Shown here: in pieces, positions 15,639 through 22,597 of the stretch
How the letters are laid out: each line of letters begins with the position of its first letter
Numbering within the stretch: the first letter of the stretch is position 1
From: a virus
Reading direction: 5' to 3' (one strand)
Length of the DNA: 43,700 nt
IMG/VR virus record: IMGVR_UViG_3300036851_000239
Coordinates: 1-43,700 of that record
Made by a program: the position numbers and the translations under genes
The notes under the pieces: model-generated
What the model was told of the DNA's origin: nothing
The model's database searches: none
Seen by the model: only the letters and a program-made list of their open reading frames with translations

Positions 15639-16070
15639 TTAATGTTTTTGCGATTCCGCCGCTCGCTTCCGGCCCGCCAAAAGCGCCTGCATCAGCGCAT
15701 CGTCGCCCTTGAGTTCCAACTTCTCGACCAGCATCCCAAGGTGTTTTGCCGCCAGCTCCACATACCGCCCGCGATCAACGAACTTGAGCTTCAGCACGCG
15801 GTCCGTGTGCCCATCACCAGCCGCCGCATTCTTGATGATGACCTCGACGCCGGCGATGCACCACGCCTCTTCCTCGGTCAATTCGTGGACTGGCTTGAAG
15901 TTGCCGCTCTCGTCGAGCAAGCGACGGATATCGTATTGCTGGCCCCTACGAATCGCTTCGACCGTGGTCTCGACGCTTAATGCTTGGTCGCGGAGAAGTC
16001 GTTCCCTGATGGCTCTGGTGGCCTTATTGAGGCTGCCTGGCTTACGTCCGCCGGTCTTCTTGCCCTTCAT
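15639..16070 (-). CDS. Terminase small subunit (putative)
   Basis: 143 residues directly before terL. N-terminus is basic (KGKKTGGRKPGSLNKATRAI), as in DNA-binding small terminases. The middle (ELTEEEAWCIAGVEVIIKNA) and RYVELAAKHLGMLVEKLELKGD are typical of small-terminase C-terminal regions, where the LAKHLGM phrase is widespread. It recognises packaging sites. ATG overlaps the stop of the upstream membrane-protein gene. Confidence 0.8.
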   Translation of the reverse strand: MKGKKTGGRKPGSLNKATRAIRERLLRDQALSVETTVEAIRRGQQYDIRRLLDESGNFKPVHELTEEEAWCIAGVEVIIKNAAAGDGHTDRVLKLKFVDRGRYVELAAKHLGMLVEKLELKGDDALMQALLAGRKRAAESQKH

Positions 16071-16435
16071 TTCTCCGGATTAGACGAAATAGACAGAACC
16101 GGCGCCGTCATCGCCTCTCGCCAGCGGCGGTACGCTTCGGCCATCACCGGGCACTTTGCCTTGTCTTTCACGCCCAGATGCTTCCGCTGCCACACGTAGA
16201 CCTGCTGGCTCCACGTGTAGACGCAGGCTTGGCCGGTGTCGAGCACGTCCGCGGTGTAGACCGGATAGCGTTCGACAATGGGCGGTGGGAGTGGGCGGAC
16301 AGCAGCGAGGGGAGGCGCAATTGCGAAACCCAACGCGAGACCGATTCCGGCAACAGCGACGAGGGTCGCTATGGAACGCCAAGGATCACGCACGTAGTTG
16401 AGTATGAAACTCAGGTGGGATCGGTTCAATGACAC
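16067..16435 (-). CDS. Single-pass membrane protein, paralogue of the 31328-31636 product
   Basis: 122 residues from a GTG start. One hydrophobic segment (SIATLVAVAGIGLALGFAIA, about 21-40), then the block VRPLPPPIVER and TADVLDTGQACVYTW, a nearly identical copy of which occurs in the plus-strand gene at 31328-31636. The C-terminal part (RKHLGV ... CPVMAEAYRRWREAM) also aligns. So the phage carries two diverged copies, one in the early/late leftward unit just before terS, one beside attP. Function unknown; the mature part is probably outside the cytoplasm with two Cys. Confidence 0.7.
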   Translation of the reverse strand: MSLNRSHLSFILNYVRDPWRSIATLVAVAGIGLALGFAIAPPLAAVRPLPPPIVERYPVYTADVLDTGQACVYTWSQQVYVWQRKHLGVKDKAKCPVMAEAYRRWREAMTAPVLSISSNPEK

Positions 16436-16438
16436 AAT

Positions 16439-16669
16439 CTACGCAGTTTTAGACAATCCGGACTTCTTCGTTGCTTTTGCGGCTCGCACGAGACGTTCAG
16501 GCACGAGCACATACCATGCGCCCGCGATCTTCACTGCGCCTGGCAATCGTCCTCTCGTGGCACAGCGGCTGAGTCCGGCACGCGTGCGATTGAACCAGTA
16601 GCCGAATTCCTCGAGCGTCAGGAGGATCTCTTGCTCGGCTTCGGCGAGCACGTCCTGAGGGTTACTCAC
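16439..16669 (-). CDS. Small HTH DNA-binding protein
   Basis: 76 residues from a GTG 4 bases after the upstream stop. TLEEFGYWFNRTRAGLSRC followed by ATRGRLPGAVKIAGAWYVL is an excisionase/HTH_17-like fold with a short wing, ending in a Lys-rich tail (AKATKKSGLSK). Location immediately before the packaging genes suggests a regulator of the late region, but an Xis-like role cannot be excluded. Confidence 0.6.
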   Translation of the reverse strand: MSNPQDVLAEAEQEILLTLEEFGYWFNRTRAGLSRCATRGRLPGAVKIAGAWYVLVPERLVRAAKATKKSGLSKTA

Positions 16670-16673
16670 GGCG

Positions 16674-16868
16674 TCAGTTTCGACAAGCGACGTAGAACAC
16701 GGCTGGCGCCATAAACCAGCACAGAAATGCCACAACGGCAAGGCACACGGCGACAGGGGTATCGCCGGCCTTGATGGCGACTCGGATTGCTCGAAGAGCC
16801 CCCATACCAACCATTGCGAACACGCCAACGCAGAACGTGAACCAGAACATCAGCCAGTCGAAAGACAT
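16674..16868 (-). CDS. Small membrane protein (64 aa)
   Basis: Two hydrophobic segments (WLMFWFTFCVGVFAMVGMGA and PVAVCLAVVAFLCWFMAPAV) separated by a short basic loop (RAIRVAIKAGD). Could be a small holin-like or superinfection-related membrane protein; it is far from the lysis genes, so function is open. Confidence 0.6.
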   Translation of the reverse strand: MSFDWLMFWFTFCVGVFAMVGMGALRAIRVAIKAGDTPVAVCLAVVAFLCWFMAPAVFYVACRN

Positions 16869-16899
16869 CGAATCACCTCAGTCGGTTGACGCGGTAGGG

Positions 16900-17160
16900 C
16901 TATCCGTCCCTCCGCCCACCGGGTCTACGCGCGCCTGATCTTCTTTCTGTTCTTGCTCTTGGAGGCGTCCGGCTCCTTGGCTGTTCCTGGGGGTGACTCT
17001 CGCAGACGTAATGAGCGCCGGACGTCGCCGATTCCAGCATGGCAATCCATCTTGGGAGGTAGCCTTTGTCTATGCTCCCGATGGTGGATCCCCAGTTCAT
17101 TAGCTCCCGCATCTCGGCGATGACGCGCATTCGCTGGCCATCATTCTGGTCTGTCGTCAT
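16900..17160 (-). CDS. Hypothetical protein (86 aa)
   Basis: N-terminal part MRVIAEMRELMNWGS and GYLPRWIAMLES is helical and looks real. The last 30 residues are Arg/Pro/Gly-rich low complexity, possibly a degraded or shifted C-terminus. No family recognised. Confidence 0.45.
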   Translation of the reverse strand: MTTDQNDGQRMRVIAEMRELMNWGSTIGSIDKGYLPRWIAMLESATSGAHYVCESHPQEQPRSRTPPRARTERRSGARRPGGRRDG

Positions 17161-17236
17161 CTAGGTTCGCTCCCCACGCCATCAGAAGAAGACTTGTCGC
17201 GCGTGGACAGGCGTTGCTGATTCGTGGCGACAGGGA

Positions 17237-17449
17237 CTACCGCGGCCACCGATCTGCCCCCTCCCACCGACGACTACCTCTTCGTTCGCCAGAGCCTTGC
17301 CGCTCCCGCCACGACTCGCCGTCAGTGTCGCGTGTGCCCTTGCACGTCGGGTAATTCGAGCAACCCCAGAACCGCTGGCCGCTCGTCTTGTTAGCCCGCG
17401 AAATCATGGGTTCGCCGCACTCCGGACACTCGACGTTCTCAGGCTTCAT
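17237..17449 (-). CDS. Topoisomerase-type zinc-finger protein
   Basis: 70 residues. ECPECGEPMISRANKTSG, then RFWGCSNYPTCKGT is a full C4 zinc finger of the kind found at the C-terminus of topoisomerase I. Here it stands alone, followed by a charged Arg-rich tail. It overlaps the end of the Acb2-like gene by 11 bases. Such stand-alone fingers usually bind single-stranded nucleic acid; role unknown. Confidence 0.75.
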   Translation of the reverse strand: MKPENVECPECGEPMISRANKTSGQRFWGCSNYPTCKGTRDTDGESWRERQGSGERRGSRRWEGADRWPR

Positions 17450-17651
17450 ACAACAGCGCGCGGACGGCGGCGTCCTTGGCTTCCAGTAACTTGCGCAGCG
17501 CCACGGTTCGCTCCGGGTTACTTGGATACTTCTCAACGACGCGCTCGGCCAACTCACAGAATGGCCTGCTCGCTTCTTGTAGGTGCTCCGGCAAATGCCG
17601 AAAGCGGAAGAACTGCAACATGCGGTCGGTCGGCTTCGTCTCGGTCGTCAT
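17439..17651 (-). CDS. acb2: Acb2-like anti-CBASS cyclic-nucleotide sponge
   Basis: 70 residues, the size of Acb2. The sequence LPEHLQEASRPFCELAERV and then SNPERTVALRKLLEAKDAAV matches my memory of the Acb2/Tad1 hairpin family, in which the NPERTVALRKLxEAKDAA helix is the most conserved part. Acb2 proteins form hexamers that bind cyclic di- and trinucleotides made by CBASS (and bind some Thoeris signals), so host defence effectors are not activated. No enzyme activity is needed. It sits among other small accessory genes, the usual place for anti-defence genes. Assignment is by pattern recall; a profile search would settle it. Confidence 0.78.
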   Translation of the reverse strand: MTTETKPTDRMLQFFRFRHLPEHLQEASRPFCELAERVVEKYPSNPERTVALRKLLEAKDAAVRALLYEA

Positions 17652-17743
17652 TGTTCGAATTGCCTCGTTGTGCGATGCGGTAGGGCGACCTAGGAATTAG
17701 GCTGTCCGTCCACGCGCGTCTCGTCTTCTTGTTCTTCCTGCAT

Positions 17744-18376
17744 CTATCGCTCCCCACGGACGGCGGCGAGGGAGGCCAGTACTCGCTTGCTCTCGTCTAG
17801 TTCGATCTGCCAATACACCGGCGGGACTGGCTCCGTCTGACCATCGAATTGCCGAACCCATCGCACCAGCGCCTCGGTCAGCGTGGCAACCCGGGCCTCG
17901 GCTTCTCGCGCCTTGTGCTTGAGTGCATCGCGATCCTCAGCGAAGCGCTCGGCCATGTCACGGTGGAAGTCGACCGTCTTTGCGCATTGCTCCACCATCC
18001 GGTCGTATGTGCACCCGTAACAATCTCCGTCTGCTGGCAACGCACGATGACATGTCCCACAGCGTGCATCGCGCAGCGTGGCGACCTGCTGCTCCGCTTT
18101 CTGGGCTCTGTGTAGCGCGTTGCCTAGATCGTTCTTCGTGAAGCCTAATTCACCCCACGCGCCGTCTCGTTCTTGGACGAGCGTGGCAACCTGCTGCTGC
18201 AAGGCGTCTCGTTCCGCAATGACGTCGTCAAATACGTCTCGCGCGTGGTCAGTGGTCATCTTCGCCAACTCACCGACAGGATCTACCGCGCCGGCCGCCT
18301 GATGTTCTTCGCACATCCACTTCACCTCTGGATCGCAACCACAGTAGCGAGCACTTATGCCGGCATCTCGTCCCAT
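17744..18376 (-). CDS. Coiled-coil protein with zinc knuckle (210 aa)
   Basis: Start at the ATG of MGRDAGISARYCGC, 22 bases inside the 3' end of the DUF5131 gene. Residues about 45-100 and 150-190 are heptad-rich (IAERDALQQQVATLVQERDG; FAEDRDALKHKAREAEARV). Between them ARCGTCHRALPADGDCYGC is a four-Cys zinc motif. The repeated VATL phrase suggests internal duplication. Widespread type of phage accessory protein; function unknown. Confidence 0.65.
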   Translation of the reverse strand: MGRDAGISARYCGCDPEVKWMCEEHQAAGAVDPVGELAKMTTDHARDVFDDVIAERDALQQQVATLVQERDGAWGELGFTKNDLGNALHRAQKAEQQVATLRDARCGTCHRALPADGDCYGCTYDRMVEQCAKTVDFHRDMAERFAEDRDALKHKAREAEARVATLTEALVRWVRQFDGQTEPVPPVYWQIELDESKRVLASLAAVRGER

Positions 18377-19146
18377 GTCCGACCGTCGAGTAGGCGTCCG
18401 CCTGACTTCGGCGTCGGACCTCCCCATTGCTTGAAGAAGAACTTCACGCCAGCGGCCACGCACTGATCGCGGATATCCCGCACCCATTCCACCGCAATCG
18501 GGCGATGCTTCGGCCCGCTCTCGCCGCCCACAATGACCCAGTGGATGCCGTGGAGGTCAATATCGCCTATGTGCTCCAGGAGCGGCTCGATCGAGAGGAA
18601 TCGAACCGCCGCTGGCGTCTGCCTCAACACCGTGATGCGCGATTTCCAACGCCGATTCTCGACACTGACGCCGAGCCACATCTGGCACATCACAGGCGCG
18701 AACGAAATCGGTTGGCCTTGACGGTTCAGCCCGCGATCCTCCAGATACATCCGGCCCGAACCGTCGCTGTCAAAGCAGAGCCGCGACATGATCGACCGCA
18801 TCCGCTCCGGCCGCTTCGTGAGCACTTGGAACACATGCCCTTTCGCATGTCCCGCGCGAATCGAATCCAACACGCGAAGGATGAAAGCATCCGGCACGTC
18901 ATCGTGGAACAGATCGCTCAGGCTGTTCACGAAGATCCGGCGCGGTTTCGTCCAGTGCTTCGGCTGGTCGAGCCGGTTCACGTGGAGCTCCAGCGGAATA
19001 TGCCCCTTCACGAACCGCCGACCCCTGATCCGGAATGGTGGCGTCCGCTCGATGTAACACGATGCGCATGCGGGACTGATCTTGGTGCAACCAGTCGTCG
19101 GGTTCCACGTCGCGTCTGTCCATTCAATCTGTGAGTGGTCCGCCAT
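18355..19146 (-). CDS. Phage Gp37/Gp68 family (DUF5131) radical-SAM-like protein
   Basis: 263 residues. It starts with IEWTDATWNPTTGCTKISPACASCY, where Cys20, Cys27 and Cys30 form the three-Cys motif of this family, compatible with an iron-sulphur cluster. Further signatures are FVNSLSDLFH, VFQVLTKRPERM, WLGVSVEN, FLSIEPLLEHI and WVIVGGESGPKHRP, all characteristic of DUF5131. The fold is related to radical SAM enzymes such as spore photoproduct lyase. Substrate in phages is not established to my knowledge. No partner gene of the TcmP type is visible next to it. Confidence 0.9.
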   Translation of the reverse strand: MADHSQIEWTDATWNPTTGCTKISPACASCYIERTPPFRIRGRRFVKGHIPLELHVNRLDQPKHWTKPRRIFVNSLSDLFHDDVPDAFILRVLDSIRAGHAKGHVFQVLTKRPERMRSIMSRLCFDSDGSGRMYLEDRGLNRQGQPISFAPVMCQMWLGVSVENRRWKSRITVLRQTPAAVRFLSIEPLLEHIGDIDLHGIHWVIVGGESGPKHRPIAVEWVRDIRDQCVAAGVKFFFKQWGGPTPKSGGRLLDGRTWDEMPA

Positions 19147-19605
19147 CTATGCCGCCTCTTTCTGTGCCCGTCGTCGCTCGCGCATGCTCGCCGCGGACAT
19201 CCCTGACCGGTACCCAGCATGCCAAGTCTTGCGACCGACTTCGACCATGCGCTCAATCTCCTCCGGCGTGGCGTCTGGAGCGACCTCGCGACAGATGTCC
19301 TCCACCGTGGCCCTGACCTTGGCGCTATATTTTGCCTGGTTCCAAGCGGCCAAACGCGCACCAGAGGCCTTGAGCTGTTCTGGCGTCCGTGAGGCCGCAG
19401 CCGCCCATCCCGCACAGGTCCGGTCGCAGTAGCGCTTACTCCGACCTCGCAATGCCGTGACATGACACCACTCGCACATCTTCCGTGGCGCCGGCGGCAA
19501 CTCTCCGCGTCGGCGCCGAGACCAGATGCGGCGAGCACAGCTTTTCGCCGCATACGTGTTGCCTGGCGTCACGTCGCCGCCGCAGTTACAGGGACAAGGG
19601 GTCAC
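19147..19605 (-). CDS. Cys-rich DNA-binding-like protein (152 aa)
   Basis: GTG start overlapping the previous stop (GTGA). N-terminal Cys set (CPCNCGG ... SCARR) and MCEWCHVTALRGRSKRYCDRTC resemble HNH-associated zinc fingers. The C-terminal half is helical and basic (RMVEVGRKTWHAGYRSGMSA). It could be a homing-enzyme-like DNA-binding domain without a nuclease centre. No family recognised. Confidence 0.55.
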   Translation of the reverse strand: MTPCPCNCGGDVTPGNTYAAKSCARRIWSRRRRGELPPAPRKMCEWCHVTALRGRSKRYCDRTCAGWAAAASRTPEQLKASGARLAAWNQAKYSAKVRATVEDICREVAPDATPEEIERMVEVGRKTWHAGYRSGMSAASMRERRRAQKEAA

Positions 19606-19838
19606 ACTGGTTGCTCAACATTGAGATTGGTGGACGATACGCCAGTCGCCCCGCAGCGCAGGCACGTGATCGACCGATTCACACACGTCTGTCCGACGGG
19701 CTCCGGAGGCCCCAAGATCGCCGTGGCTCCGCAATGGCGCTGATAGACACAGATCCGACTCCTGACGACGTCGCCATCTCTCCGAAATAGTGACGGCTGG
19801 CTCATCCCGTCCCTGATCGGCGTCACTTCCGGCACCAT
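19602..19838 (-). CDS. Small zinc-ribbon protein (78 aa)
   Basis: Starts MVPEVTPIRDGM and carries CVYQRHCGA ... CVNRSITCLRCGAT, four or more Cys in a ribbon arrangement. Overlaps the upstream gene by 16 bases; an internal ATG at 19805 is an alternative start. Function unknown. Confidence 0.5.
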   Translation of the reverse strand: MVPEVTPIRDGMSQPSLFRRDGDVVRSRICVYQRHCGATAILGPPEPVGQTCVNRSITCLRCGATGVSSTNLNVEQPV

Positions 19839-20035
19839 GCACAGGTCAACGGCTTCCGTGCCACCCTGACCCAGTACGACTTGTCGCACGTCGCGCACTG
19901 CAGCAACACCGCGTCCAGTTGGCGGTCATCGTACGAATCAGCCGATGCGAGCGCCACGCTGGCTTCGCGGGCGTACCGCTCGGCGATGGCCAGCTTGTCG
20001 AGGGCGTGACGGATGGAGCGATCACGTCTAGTCAC
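19823..20035 (-). CDS. Small zinc-ribbon protein (70 aa)
   Basis: GTG start in a GTGA overlap with the upstream gene. Helical N-terminal half (IRHALDKLAIAERYAREASV) and a C-terminal zinc ribbon (LLQCATCDKSYWVRVARKPL, then CAWC). Function unknown. Confidence 0.55.
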   Translation of the reverse strand: MTRRDRSIRHALDKLAIAERYAREASVALASADSYDDRQLDAVLLQCATCDKSYWVRVARKPLTCAWCRK

Positions 20036-20403
20036 TGGGCTAGCCCCTTGTATTTCAGCCACTGCTGGCGCAATTTCTCTTTCGCCGCAACCGTCTGGAC
20101 GCGATTCATGCACGCCTGCAGGTTCGCGCCGCTCATCCACGCATTCTCAAACTCGTCCCACGTGTTACCGAACGTGCGGCCGTGCTCGGCGAACTCGCGC
20201 TGAATCTCTGAACACGCAAGACAGAAGCAATATGTCCTCACCTCGCCTTCCCACTTGCCCGCGATGCGCTCGTACCGCATGCCTGGCTGGATAGGTTCAC
20301 GGCACTCGTAACAGATATGCGCCTTTCGCGCCAACACTTCGCGCGCGCTGTAGAACTGCGCCTCATCGCCGTCATAGTCGCCGAGTGATACGTCACAGCT
20401 CAT
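20032..20403 (-). CDS. Phage zinc-finger protein (123 aa)
   Basis: HICYECREPIQPGMRYERI, then YCFCLACSEIQREF form a CxxC...CxxC zinc unit, preceded by SAREVLARKA. The pattern is common in phage proteins annotated only as zinc-ribbon or hypothetical. The C-terminal 40 residues are helical and basic. Gap of 24 bases to the upstream gene with no visible signal. Confidence 0.6.
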   Translation of the reverse strand: MSCDVSLGDYDGDEAQFYSAREVLARKAHICYECREPIQPGMRYERIAGKWEGEVRTYCFCLACSEIQREFAEHGRTFGNTWDEFENAWMSGANLQACMNRVQTVAAKEKLRQQWLKYKGLAQ

Positions 20404-20427
20404 TCGCCACCTCTTACGCCAACACTG

Positions 20428-20634
20428 TCAGATCCTAAATGTCGCCACCAGGCGACGGCGTCGATGCTTTCGCGCGTCAAGCGGCCATGTCCCCTTCACC
20501 CGCGTGATATCGACCACGCGCCCGCACGCGAGCCCCCTCGAATGCGCGATATCCCAACTACGAGCCCAGAGGGCGACCTTGCACTGACATCCGGGCGCCC
20601 GACGATCAAAGAGCGTGACGGAGTAGAGATTCAT
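20428..20634 (-). CDS. Small basic protein (68 aa)
   Basis: Start at the ATG of MNLYSVTLFDRRAPGCQC, 28 bases inside the end of the upstream gene. It has two Cys in GCQCKVALWARSWD and a strongly basic C-terminus (RKHRRRRLVATFRI). No family recognised. Confidence 0.5.
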   Translation of the reverse strand: MNLYSVTLFDRRAPGCQCKVALWARSWDIAHSRGLACGRVVDITRVKGTWPLDARKHRRRRLVATFRI

Positions 20635-20950
20635 CTGACTCGCCGTCCTTTGGCGTTCCGTGCAGATCGCACCAGTCTTTCCAAGACAGCACGACAAGGG
20701 CCTCAGCGTCATTCTGGCGCGTCCTTTTGATGACTAGCACTCCCGCCTTGTTTGACGCTGTCGCGCTCGCCTGGATGCCAGCCAGCCAGCCCCAGATGTA
20801 TCGAGGGAGCGCCTTGCGAATCTTCAACTGGTAGCACGCGATACCGTCCACGAAGTCTGCCCCGGCCCGAGAGCCATCACACGGCTTCCGCTCGGTGCCC
20901 ACATCCCGAGCGAATCTCGTCTCAGCCGCCTTCCAGCTTCGGCTTCTCAT
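20606..20950 (-). CDS. PD-(D/E)XK-like protein (Holliday-junction-resolvase-like)
   Basis: 114 residues. SWKAAETRFARDVGTER (acidic residue in helix 1), GADFVDGIACYQLKIRKALP (an Asp and then Q-x-K in place of the usual E-x-K) and AGVLVIKRTRQN, LVVLSWKDWCDLHG fit the small Hjr/VRR-type nuclease core common in phage recombination regions. It could resolve replication or recombination intermediates; no RusA-like gene is visible elsewhere. Start overlaps the upstream stop. Confidence 0.6.
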   Translation of the reverse strand: MRSRSWKAAETRFARDVGTERKPCDGSRAGADFVDGIACYQLKIRKALPRYIWGWLAGIQASATASNKAGVLVIKRTRQNDAEALVVLSWKDWCDLHGTPKDGESDESLLRHAL

Positions 20951-21198
20951 GCCGCGCTCGACTTCTCCGATTGGTCCCGCAGGTGAAGAATCAAATCATT
21001 AACCCGCACGGTCAGACCGTGGAACGGCTCGAGCTCCGCCAGCAACCACCGGCGCCAGCGCTCTTCCTCCGGCAGCGGGGGCGCCTTCTCGCGTGACCAC
21101 GGCGGGCGACAGGTGGTGCATTGCCATTGATCGCCGTGCTTATCGACGAACAGGTTCCCGCACGCACAGCGCCGCCGCATCCGCGTCGTGCTCTTCAT
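20947..21198 (-). CDS. Small zinc-ribbon protein (83 aa)
   Basis: MKSTTRMRRRCACGNLFVDK, then WQCTTCRPPW give a CxC...CxxC zinc unit at residues about 11-31, followed by helices RWLLAELEPFHGLTVRVNDL. ATG overlaps the upstream stop (ATGA). Placed directly after the replication pair, so possibly involved in replication; function unknown. Confidence 0.6.
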   Translation of the reverse strand: MKSTTRMRRRCACGNLFVDKHGDQWQCTTCRPPWSREKAPPLPEEERWRRWLLAELEPFHGLTVRVNDLILHLRDQSEKSSAA

Positions 21199-21743
21199 GC
21201 GCCAACCCTTTCCGGAGCTTGCGAGTACCGCTGCTGCGCGGCCTGCCGTCGCTGAATCGTCGGGTTCGTCTTGAAACACGCACACCGCTCAACCCACGCG
21301 TGCGGCGCATGCGGAATACGTCGTTCGCAGAAGCGTCGGATCGTTTCCGGCAGATGCCCTGGCGCACTCATCCCGCAGAAGCGCTGCGCCCACCCGGTGT
21401 CCTCGCAGACGTCGCAGTCGTGTCGCCAGTCCTTTGTCACTGTCAGCGCGAGGTCGCGCCCGCCGAATGGGTTTTTGATGTAAACCTGACGCGCGTTTTG
21501 TACGTCCGCGAGCCTGAATGGCTGTGGCTCAGCCCCTTGGCGCCGTACGACCGCATCGGCATCAGCCCGCAGCTCCGCGGCCACCGGGAACCACGTGCGC
21601 GTCTTCAACGCGTGGCTCACTGCGGCCACGAGCACCTCGTCGGGGATGTCCACGAGCGCCGCGAAATACTCGTCGGTGTCCCCTGGCATCGCCTTGAGCG
21701 AGAGCATGCGTCCCATTTGCAGGTCGAAATCTTCGCGCGTCAT
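21195..21743 (-). CDS. Putative helicase loader / replication protein P-like with zinc motif
   Basis: 182 residues. N-terminal MTREDFDLQMGRMLSLKAMP, EYFAALVDIPDEVLVAAVSH and WFPVAAELRADADAV resemble loader proteins (G40P loader or lambda P type), where a WFPxxxEL phrase is common. The C-terminal half has CDVCEDTGWAQRFC and CERRIPHAPHAWVERCAC, a zinc-binding set. The start overlaps the O-like gene stop (ATGA), the classic initiator-loader pair. It would recruit the host DnaB helicase, since none is encoded. Confidence 0.6.
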   Translation of the reverse strand: MTREDFDLQMGRMLSLKAMPGDTDEYFAALVDIPDEVLVAAVSHALKTRTWFPVAAELRADADAVVRRQGAEPQPFRLADVQNARQVYIKNPFGGRDLALTVTKDWRHDCDVCEDTGWAQRFCGMSAPGHLPETIRRFCERRIPHAPHAWVERCACFKTNPTIQRRQAAQQRYSQAPERVGA

Positions 21744-22597
21744 TGGCCGTTCGCTTTCCGGGCCTGCGCCTCGAGCGCCCATTTCGGTAGAGCTTTCGAC
21801 GTCTGCGGAGATGGCGCGAAGCCGTTGCGGCCGCCGCGATCAACCGCCCGGTTCAGCCACGACACGAGGAACCGCGGCATCCCGATCGCCGTCTTCCGCG
21901 TGTTCGCTTCCGTCCACGCCAGCGCCTTTCGGCACTCGCCCTCGACGTCTACGCCCGGATAGGCCGCACGCCACGACTCGAGTTGTTCGGCCGTTAACCC
22001 CCATGTTTTTGCGCCTCTGCCGACGGTGTTGAATTCGAGAACGAAGCACTGTGCTTCCGTCGGCTTCGAGCCATTCGATGGCGCGAAGCTAACGTTCTTC
22101 TCTTCCGTACCGTTACGTACCGTACCGTTACGTACCGTACCGGGTTCGCCGAGTGCTTCGGGTTTGCTTCGATTGTGCTGAAGCACATCATCAGCACTCT
22201 GCTTTGATTGCACTGAAGCACTTTGCTTTGAGTGTGCTTCGCGCCTTACGTGGCCAGACGCACGACCTCCAGCAGCCCCAGCCTTACGTTTGGCTTGTTT
22301 TATTGCTTCAATCGTGGCCGCTGACCTGTTATGGCACAGATAGTCATGAACCTGCCAGCCACCAGGTACGGTCTCCCAGAGACCGACCAACACGAGTCGT
22401 GCCGCCATTTTGCGCGCACGCTTCACGCCGAGATAGTGCAGCGCTTCGGCCGGGATGAAGCCGTCTGTGAGCCCGGATTGGCAGTGGATGAGACCGCATA
22501 CGTACAGCCATGAAGCAGCCGCACCGCACTTTAAGAACTTCGGATGTGTCGGCACGCTCGTCTCAATGTAGATGTACGCCATCGTTTCGACCCTCAT
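21740..22597 (-). CDS. Replication initiator, lambda O-like organisation
   Basis: 285 residues. Start chosen at the ATG within a TGATG overlap at 22595-22599. The N-terminal ~100 residues (AYIYIETSVPTHPKFLKCG, LHYLGVKRARKMAARLVLVG, GGWQVHDYLCHN) form the winged-helix domain typical of phage replication initiators. A low-complexity Gln/Ser linker (about 130-175) is encoded by DNA repeats (22105-22240). The C-terminal third (GLTAEQLESWRAAYPGVDVE, MPRFLVSWLNRAV) is the usual partner-interaction region. As in lambda, the origin may be inside this gene. Confidence 0.75.
   Translation of the reverse strand: MRVETMAYIYIETSVPTHPKFLKCGAAASWLYVCGLIHCQSGLTDGFIPAEALHYLGVKRARKMAARLVLVGLWETVPGGWQVHDYLCHNRSAATIEAIKQAKRKAGAAGGRASGHVRREAHSKQSASVQSKQSADDVLQHNRSKPEALGEPGTVRNGTVRNGTEEKNVSFAPSNGSKPTEAQCFVLEFNTVGRGAKTWGLTAEQLESWRAAYPGVDVEGECRKALAWTEANTRKTAIGMPRFLVSWLNRAVDRGGRNGFAPSPQTSKALPKWALEAQARKANGQ
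22105..22141. repeat. 15-bp tandem repeat in the initiator gene
   Basis: The unit CCGTACCGTTACGTA occurs at 22105-22119 and 22120-22134, followed by a partial copy at 22135-22141. It encodes a VRNGT repeat in the linker of the initiator. It lies next to the longer TGCTT repeats, so it may be part of the replication origin. It could also be simple slippage in a tolerant linker. Confidence 0.75.
22160..22240. repeat. Imperfect iterons with dyad symmetry, candidate replication origin
   Basis: A roughly 22-base unit recurs: TGCTTCGATTGTGCTGAAGC near 22164, TGCTTTGATTGCACTGAAGC near 22200, and a truncated TGCTTTGAGTGTGCTTC near 22224. In the first, TGCTTC and GAAGCA form a dyad around a 9-base centre; in the second the left arm reads TGCTTT. 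Iterons inside the O gene are the lambda-type origin layout. Initiator binding is inference. Confidence 0.55.

Noticed and set aside
22105-22240. CRISPR-like repeats
   Set aside because: The units are short, contiguous or irregularly spaced, and lie inside a coding frame; they fit iterons or linker repeats.
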